Below are positions 53,281-58,080 of a stretch of DNA of 58,080 bases, one piece after another. Location: the NCBI GenBank assembly GCA_004376575.1, contig SOJN01000143.1, positions 1 through 58,080 of the forward strand, written 5' to 3'. This DNA is from a candidate division TA06 bacterium. Its GTDB lineage: Bacteria > Hydrothermota > DG-26 > E44-bin18. The translations under genes were made by a program, and so were the position numbers. The notes under the pieces were generated by a model. It had not been told where the DNA came from. It made no database searches and saw only the letters and a program-made list of their open reading frames with translations. The first letter of the stretch is position 1. Each line of letters begins with the position of its first letter.

Positions 53281-54195
53281 CTATATCAGGTGGTCCTGTA
53301 CCCACCCCCTATGTAACCCCAACTTCCACATCGCGTCAAGTGCATCTTCATACTCTTTTGTGGTTATTCTCCTGCCCAGCTCAGGATAGGAGTCTGCATT
53401 GTAGCACGGAAAATACTGATCCATCAAGCTTATGTAGGTGTTTTTCGAAAGATGTTCGGCTATAAAGGCCAGGACTTCGTAGGAATTGCTCAATCCATTG
53501 GGGAGAACAAGATGCCTTATGAGAAGCCCACCGACTGCCACGCCGTCTTCGATCACAAGGTCACCAACCTGGCTGCGCATCTCCTTCAGTGCGGCCCTGT
53601 TCACCTCCACATAATCAGGCGCATCAGAGTACTTCGAGGCTTCTTCGTTTCTCCCATATCTTGAGTCTGGCATGTAGATATCAAAGACTCCATCAAGGAG
53701 CTTCAGAGCCTCCACAGAATCGTATCCACCAGAGTTGTACACCAGAGGGAGCATCAAGCCCTTTTCAACTGCGGCGGAAAGCCCCTCAAGTATCTGTGGG
53801 ACCATGTGAGTGGGCGTCACAAAGTTTATGTTATGACATCCTTTCTCCTCCAGCGAAATCATCATGTCTGCCAACTCATCGGAGCTCACCGTTCTACCGT
53901 TATGCAACTGACTTATGGGATAGTTCTGGCAGTAGACGCAACTCAGATCGCAGTTCGTGAAAAAAATTGTTCCCGAACCAGAATGACCAGAGATGGGAGG
54001 CTCCTCGCCGAAGTGGGGGTTGTAACTGGACACAATGGCATCCTTGCCGGAGTCGCAGTAGCCCAACTCGCCCTTCAGCCTGTTCACACCACACTTCCTG
54101 GGACAAAGCCTGCATCCATCGAGAAGAGAAAATGCTTCTTCAACTCTATCTGTTAACTCCTTTCCCACCAGATTGAGATACTTGGGATACTTCAT
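53281..54195 (-). CDS. PflX-like radical SAM protein
   Basis: 304 residues. N-terminal Cys set CRLCPRKCGVNRLKGELGYC (28-47) followed by the radical SAM motif CDLSCVYCQN (Cys82, Cys86, Cys89). This order matches the PflX/COG1313 group of radical SAM proteins related to activating enzymes. The substrate is unknown. It starts 2 bp after the transporter gene. Confidence 0.82.
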   Translation of the reverse strand: MKYPKYLNLVGKELTDRVEEAFSLLDGCRLCPRKCGVNRLKGELGYCDSGKDAIVSSYNPHFGEEPPISGHSGSGTIFFTNCDLSCVYCQNYPISQLHNGRTVSSDELADMMISLEEKGCHNINFVTPTHMVPQILEGLSAAVEKGLMLPLVYNSGGYDSVEALKLLDGVFDIYMPDSRYGRNEEASKYSDAPDYVEVNRAALKEMRSQVGDLVIEDGVAVGGLLIRHLVLPNGLSNSYEVLAFIAEHLSKNTYISLMDQYFPCYNADSYPELGRRITTKEYEDALDAMWKLGLHRGWVQDHLI

Positions 54196-54196
54196 G

Positions 54197-56242
54197 CTAC
54201 ATTCTTCCCAGTACAGCCTCCGCAGTGTTGGCCGCGTGGAAGTTAATCCGCTCCAGATCCCGTATCAGGTCAAGATGGACTGAGCTCGTATCCAGACTCT
54301 CTTTCTTGTCCTTACGCAGTCTATCTATGTGGGCATCATGAAGTCTTGACTGCCTCCGTTCACCTTCGACCCTCCTGTCCAGAGTTTTCCTCGCCAGGTC
54401 TCCGTCCCAGGATGAAAAAGAGGTAACAGCCATTCTTAGGCTCTTGGAAACAAACTCATGAAACTCGTTTATCTCTGAGAATCCTTCCTTGGAGAAATAG
54501 AATCCAAGTTCTATCTTCTTCTTCGCATAGATCATGAGACTCTTGCTGACAACATCGCCAACACTCTCCAGTTCATCGACTATGTGGAGAAGGGCAACTC
54601 CCCTTAGCGACTGATCCTTGGTCAGCTCCTCCTGGGATATCCTTGTCAGATAGGTAGTAATACTTCCGGCCAGCTCATCAACCCTATCATCCTCGGCAAC
54701 AATCTCTTTTCTCAGGGTGTCGTCATTCCTTCTCAGCACATCTTTCACCTTGGCAAACATGGCCATAACAATGTCGGCCATGCGCATCGCCTCTCTCTGA
54801 GCCTGACCTATTGCAAGTGAAGGCGTATCAAGAACCGTGTCGTCAAGGTATCTGGGTTTTCTCCTCAATGTTTCGGGACCTTCTTTGACCAAGGCCTTTA
54901 TGACCCTCTCATACGGGGAGACTATGGGAAAAAACAGAACTACTGCTGCGAGATTGAGGATGGTGTGAGCGTTCGCAATCTGCCGGGCAGTAGAACCGCC
55001 GATAATCGACAAAAGGCCTGTGAAGTATCTGATGAAGACAAAGAAGATGATCACAACCACAAGCTTGAATACTGTGTGGGCCAGAGCCACTCTCCTCCCT
55101 TCTGTCGTGGATCTCACTGCTCCCAGCAGGGCGGTTACGGCGCTGCCCAGGTTGGCCCCCAGTACCACTGCAACCGCGCCATTTAAGTCTATTATACCCT
55201 CATAGCCAAGCATGATAGCCACACCTATCGGGCCCGCGCTTGAACGGGCAACCGCAGCAAAGAGGGCGGCAAGGATAGCGGTGAGAAGAGGCTTTGTCCC
55301 CAAGAATGCGATCGCAACCTTAAACTGCGGACTCGCCTGGAGCGGAGCTACCGCGTCAGCCATGAGTCTCAGGCCAAGGAAGACCATACCCACCCCAAAC
55401 AGAGTCCTTCCTAAGTAGACATAGGGCTGCCTCAACGACATGAGCAGGAACCCGAGTGCCACCAAAAGGGGCGCAAAACTGGTCACTCTGAAGGCGATTA
55501 CCTGTATGGTCAGTGTGGTCCCAACTTCCGCCCCAAGGATGAGGCCAAGAGACTGAGAGAGGTTGACAAGCCCGGCATTTGCAAAGCTCATGAGCATGGC
55601 CACTGTCGCAGAGGAGGATTGGACCAGAATGGTGAGAAGGGCACCCACCAAAATTCCCATAGCCTTCCGCTCGCTGAGGGAAAATATCATATGGCGAAGC
55701 CTGCCTCCGGCAGCCCTGTTCAAAGCCCTCCCCACAAAGTTCAGCCCGAACAGAAATAGCGAGAGACCCCCGACCAGGCCGAACACGCTGAAGGCCGGCC
55801 AGCCCTTCCGCATTCCTCTTATAGTGAAGTTGATATGAGATTCCTGGCCGGCAATTCTTGCCGTCAGATGATAATAACCCGGTTCTGCCCCCAGCCTCAC
55901 ATGTGTTTTTGCGTAGCCGTACCCATCTGTCAGAACTGTATCCTGTGCTACCCTTGCGCGTACCCCTTTGTGGATGTTCCCTTCCGGCTCCCCCACAACA
56001 GAAAAGACGATGGGAACGGACCGAGCTGGCAGACCATCAGGCCCTCTAACAGAAACGATAATGGGCTGGGCTGCCTGGTGTTTCACCGTTGCAAGTTGAT
56101 CATCGCCTGAAATATCTCTTCCGAAGGTATCGTGCGCTTTGGATATGCTCAGTTTCAGGGGGATCCCCTCTTGGGCGTAGGAAGTCGGCGAAGCAAGAAT
56201 TGCGAACGCCAGGAATGCGCCTATAGTCACGCCTTTCTTCAT
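54197..56242 (-). CDS. Na/Pi cotransporter (NptA-like) with secreted Ig-like N-domain and PhoU tail
   Basis: 681 residues from ATG 56242. A signal peptide ends TSYA with Gln as first mature residue. An Ig-like domain follows (about 25-145: IIVSVRGPDGLPARSVPIVF, VLTDGYGYAKTHVRLGAEPG). Membrane repeats come next, with QSSSATVAMLMSFANAGLVN and RSSAGPIGVAIMLG, the paired QSS motifs of the family. The last 190 residues are PhoU-like helices. The Ig-like domain would sit in the periplasm. A GTG two codons upstream (56248) is less likely because the promoter predicts transcription to start at or after it. Confidence 0.86.
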   Translation of the reverse strand: MKKGVTIGAFLAFAILASPTSYAQEGIPLKLSISKAHDTFGRDISGDDQLATVKHQAAQPIIVSVRGPDGLPARSVPIVFSVVGEPEGNIHKGVRARVAQDTVLTDGYGYAKTHVRLGAEPGYYHLTARIAGQESHINFTIRGMRKGWPAFSVFGLVGGLSLFLFGLNFVGRALNRAAGGRLRHMIFSLSERKAMGILVGALLTILVQSSSATVAMLMSFANAGLVNLSQSLGLILGAEVGTTLTIQVIAFRVTSFAPLLVALGFLLMSLRQPYVYLGRTLFGVGMVFLGLRLMADAVAPLQASPQFKVAIAFLGTKPLLTAILAALFAAVARSSAGPIGVAIMLGYEGIIDLNGAVAVVLGANLGSAVTALLGAVRSTTEGRRVALAHTVFKLVVVIIFFVFIRYFTGLLSIIGGSTARQIANAHTILNLAAVVLFFPIVSPYERVIKALVKEGPETLRRKPRYLDDTVLDTPSLAIGQAQREAMRMADIVMAMFAKVKDVLRRNDDTLRKEIVAEDDRVDELAGSITTYLTRISQEELTKDQSLRGVALLHIVDELESVGDVVSKSLMIYAKKKIELGFYFSKEGFSEINEFHEFVSKSLRMAVTSFSSWDGDLARKTLDRRVEGERRQSRLHDAHIDRLRKDKKESLDTSSVHLDLIRDLERINFHAANTAEAVLGRM

Positions 56243-56250
56243 GCACACGG

Positions 56251-56279
56251 ACTATAGAAAAGAGATATTCAAAAGTCAA
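56251..56279 (-). promoter_or_regulatory. Sigma70 promoter of the nptA-pur operon, near-leaderless
   Basis: Minus-strand TTGACT (56279-56274), 17 nt, TATAGT (56256-56251). The predicted start is at 56246-56242, so the message would begin 0-4 nt before ATG 56242. Confidence 0.7.
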
Positions 56280-56365
56280 CTGTAACTTTGCGTTTGATTT
56301 GTCGCAACCCTGTGCGCAGGAAAGTCGAAATTAGACCTTCGACCTTTGTTTCCAGATGATCCTGT

Positions 56366-56506
56366 TCATTTTTCCAGGAACCTGCTCACATAGCGTTCTA
56401 CGGTTCTGACGGTCGCCCTCAATTCATCAGCTGCTTCCTGCTTAGATATCCTCTCTTTCAACAGATCCTTGATCAAAAAGACCCTCTTTTCCGTTCTCGT
56501 TTCCAT
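56366..56506 (-). CDS. Small helix-turn-helix protein (46 aa)
   Basis: ATG at 56506-56504 after GGGGAG; TGA at 56366. The product METRTEKRVFLIKDLL continues KERISKQEAADELRATVRTV and ends ERYVSRFLEK: a compact homeodomain-like HTH. It resembles the DNA-binding head of some transposases (ISNCY type), but no transposase body follows. It might be a stand-alone regulator or a remnant. Confidence 0.6.
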   Translation of the reverse strand: METRTEKRVFLIKDLLKERISKQEAADELRATVRTVERYVSRFLEK

Positions 56507-56600
56507 CTCCCCACCCCCTTTTCCGGAGGTGAGGATACCGACATTTCAAATGCAAGGAAACAACGACAATTTTAATGCTACTCAACAGTCAACTTTTTTC

Positions 56601-56629
56601 TTGACTCGCACTTAGCCCAAAGTTATATT
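56601..56629 (+). promoter_or_regulatory. Sigma70 promoter of the EIIA-zinc ribbon pair
   Basis: TTGACT (56601-56606), 17 nt, TATATT (56624-56629). The ATG at 56661 follows 31 nt after the -10. Confidence 0.75.
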
Positions 56630-56660
56630 CTCTAATGTGAGCGGGGAAATGGACTAAGTA

Positions 56661-57116
56661 ATGAGGCTTGTCGATCATCTTCGGAGTGAATTGATAGAGT
56701 TGGATCTCCAATCCCGCACCAAAAATGAAGTGCTCAGGGAGCTATCGGATCTCCTTCCCATAGATGAAAAATCAAAAGAGATGCTCATCGAGACGCTCAA
56801 GAAAAGAGAGGAACTTGGCTCGACAGGTGTTTCAAGAGGTATAGCAATCCCTCACTGTCGTTCCCTTCTGGTGAAAAAGCTGTATGTGATCCTTGGCCGT
56901 TCCAAGAAGGGGATAGATTTCAAGTCCTTAGACGGAAAGCCTGTGTATATTTTCTTTCTGATCGTTGCTCCTCCCCAGGAACCATCTAACCAGTACCTCA
57001 TAGCCCTGGGCAAGGTTGCCCAAATGGCCAGAGAGCTTTCAAAGAAGAAAGAGATTCTCGAAATAGAAGACAAACAACAATTCTTGAGGTTTCTCTCCAA
57101 ACTTGATACGGGGTAG
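56661..57116 (+). CDS. PTS EIIA domain protein (PtsN/fructose type)
   Basis: 151 residues, one EIIA-2 domain. The phosphorylated His65 lies in SRGIAIPHCRS. Other landmarks are REELGSTGVS and VYIFFLIVAPP. No EIIB/EIIC genes are near, so a regulatory PtsN-like role is likelier than sugar transport. The downstream zinc-ribbon gene starts 27 bp later. Confidence 0.88.
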   Translation: MRLVDHLRSELIELDLQSRTKNEVLRELSDLLPIDEKSKEMLIETLKKREELGSTGVSRGIAIPHCRSLLVKKLYVILGRSKKGIDFKSLDGKPVYIFFLIVAPPQEPSNQYLIALGKVAQMARELSKKKEILEIEDKQQFLRFLSKLDTG

Positions 57117-57143
57117 GAGTCTCTCCTCCGTGCAGGTCAGGAC

Positions 57144-57500
57144 ATGCACCAGCAGCTCGAGCTTTTGATAATGCTTCATGACGTAGATCTTCTTCTGAAG
57201 GAGTCCCAGGACGCAAAGACTTCAAGCCAATTGAAGAAGATCGGCTTCAAGATGGGCAAGCCGACAAAGAAGATAGAGGCAGCAAGAAAGAAGTTGCTTG
57301 AAGAGCTTGACAAAGATATCGTCGAAAGATACAGGCGACTGATGAAAAGGTATGATAGGGCCGTGGCTCCCGTTCTGGACGGAATATGCTATGGATGCTA
57401 CCAGGTCATGCCCATTGCCCTAGCCACTGACAAAGACAGAAACAAGAAAATTTGTCTCTGTCCCAACTGCGGCCGATTTCTATATTGGATTGACAAATAA
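57144..57500 (+). CDS. Zinc-ribbon coiled-coil protein
   Basis: 118 residues: a helical, Lys-rich N-terminal part (residues 5-75) and a C-terminal Cys4 zinc ribbon, CYGCYQV (Cys82, Cys85) and CLCPNCGRFLYW (Cys106, Cys109). It resembles the C4-type zinc-ribbon proteins (zf-RING_7, CT398 group), whose precise function is unclear. It follows the EIIA gene in the same transcript. The usual family has a longer coiled coil of about 240 residues, so this is a short form. Confidence 0.75.
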   Translation: MHQQLELLIMLHDVDLLLKESQDAKTSSQLKKIGFKMGKPTKKIEAARKKLLEELDKDIVERYRRLMKRYDRAVAPVLDGICYGCYQVMPIALATDKDRNKKICLCPNCGRFLYWIDK

Positions 57501-58080
57501 CCTTTCACACTTCCACCCACCACTCCTTCGAAATTCCCATCTACCCCCAGCAACACCTTCGAAAATAGAAATTCCGCACCACTCCACACTCAGCCTTCGA
57601 AATTCCTCTCAACTCCTCCCCACACATTCGAAATTGCGAAATTAGAAAACGAAAAAGGCCCCGCCCGCCTGTTGGCGGGATGAGGCATTTTTCGTCGTGT
57701 TTACTCTTTCTCAATAAGACCCAGCGGCAGCGAAGGTCGAATTATAGAAAGAGTTAATCCTGAGCAGCCGCAGGCTGTCGAAGGGAGGCGTCAGCCGAAG
57801 GATCTGCTTTTCGCCGGGCCAACAATCCCACTTCTCATTGCACCTCGACAGGCTCCTTTCGGATAGCCTCCCCTCGACTTCTCTCGGGACAAGCAGGACA
57901 GACGGCATAAACTCGCAGACCGTGGGACGCGAAGCAATGTCAACCCTACCTGCCCCCAGCCGCACCTTCGAAAATAGAAAATCAAAGACGAACGACCCGC
58001 AGTGGCACAGCGAAAAAAAACGGACTGTCATTGCGAGACTCGCGGAGCGAGTCGAAGCACCCATTAAAAGGCACCTTGTC
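57501..58080. repeat. 580-bp repeat-packed tail: TTCGAA repeats, composite A+C copy 3, GTCATTGCGAG unit
   Basis: No gene is seen. From left: spaced CCTTCGAAAATAGAAATTCC / CTTCGAAATTCC repeats between CCACTCC-rich text (57525-57645, one more at 57971-57985); element A (57650-57694) and module C (57754-57803); then further CGAC/CTTTCGG words and a GTCATTGCGAG...CGAAGCA unit (58028-58060), a kind I recall as a common intergenic palindromic repeat in environmental bacteria. Confidence 0.75.
57650..57806 (+). repeat. Composite palindromic element A+C, copy 3
   Basis: Module A: arms CGAAAAA (57650-57656) and TTTTTCG (57688-57694) enclose CCCGCC-TGTT-GGCGGG. Module C runs from TCCTGAGC to CTGTCGAAGG. 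Between them an ACTCTTTCT/AGAAAGAGT inverted repeat appears. The A arm differs from copies 1 and 2 by a compensated A-T change. A GC-rich stem ending in T5 could also stop transcription of the zinc-ribbon gene. Confidence 0.8.

Noticed and set aside
56366-56506. Complete insertion sequence around the small HTH gene
   Set aside because: No transposase catalytic domain, terminal inverted repeats or target duplication can be seen nearby.
57525-57645. CRISPR-like array at the right edge
   Set aside because: The repeat core is only 12-20 bp and degenerate, and spacers are low-complexity C/A text.

Overview
The window looks like a chromosomal segment of an uncultured diderm bacterium of the FCB neighbourhood (Gemmatimonadota, Zixibacteria, WOR-3/TA06 and similar lineages). 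The reasons are a 1,861-residue SprA/Sov-like type IX secretion translocon beside a Bacteroidetes-type glutaminyl cyclase, a complete type IV pilus motor set with PilS/PilR, pseudopilin-like secreted proteins, and a PurL with two fused PurS-like domains. This placement is inferred from gene content only. Nearly every long gene from 5.7 to 56 kb lies on the minus strand.

Layout: (1) 1-1150: tRNA-Thr(TGT), tRNA-Tyr(GTA) and tRNA-Gly(TCC) on the minus strand behind a strong sigma70 promoter, the order found upstream of tuf genes, flanked by GTTCAA/GTTGAAC-rich repeats in opposite orientation. (2) 1183-5665: a GT-C glycosyltransferase and a divergent flippase plus GT4 pair; the GT4 gene carries an in-frame TGA. 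(3) 5.7-10.2 kb: an accessory island with three tandem pseudopilin-like paralogs and small companion ORFs, two small membrane proteins, an RHS/YD-repeat remnant and a HepT/MntA toxin-antitoxin pair. (4) 10.25-29.4 kb: a 16-gene, roughly 19 kb surface-polysaccharide operon read from one promoter at 29453-29481. It holds a WecA/MraY-like initiating transferase, about eight glycosyltransferases, a DegT-type aminotransferase, a UDP-galactopyranose-mutase-like flavoprotein, a flippase, and an unusual subcluster (radical SAM, type I phosphodiesterase, nucleotidyltransferase fold, alpha/alpha-toroid protein). (5) 29.9-40.7 kb: O-antigen ligase-TPR, pilR, pilS, pilC, pilT and two tandem pilB genes, read from a promoter at 40644-40672. 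(6) 40.75-47.95 kb: ComEA-like protein, lipoprotein glutaminyl cyclase and sprA. (7) 48.2-56.3 kb: nptA-like Na/Pi transporter with a secreted Ig-like N-domain, PflX-like radical SAM, an outer-membrane protein, purSL, an orphan 151-residue gene and purQ, from a promoter that predicts a leaderless message. (8) 56.3-58.08 kb: a 46-residue HTH protein, a PTS EIIA (PtsN-like) protein, a zinc-ribbon protein and a repeat-packed tail.

The genes together suggest an envelope-focused locus: sugar assembly on undecaprenyl phosphate, flipping, polymerisation/ligation, pilus dynamics under two-component control, and a secretion route whose clients follow the 'Q-rule' (Gln right after the signal-peptidase site). 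The intergenic spaces hold several families of palindromic repeats. Some of these supply the last codons and stop codon of neighbouring genes, and one (element A) occurs in three copies with compensatory stem changes and a fixed partner module.
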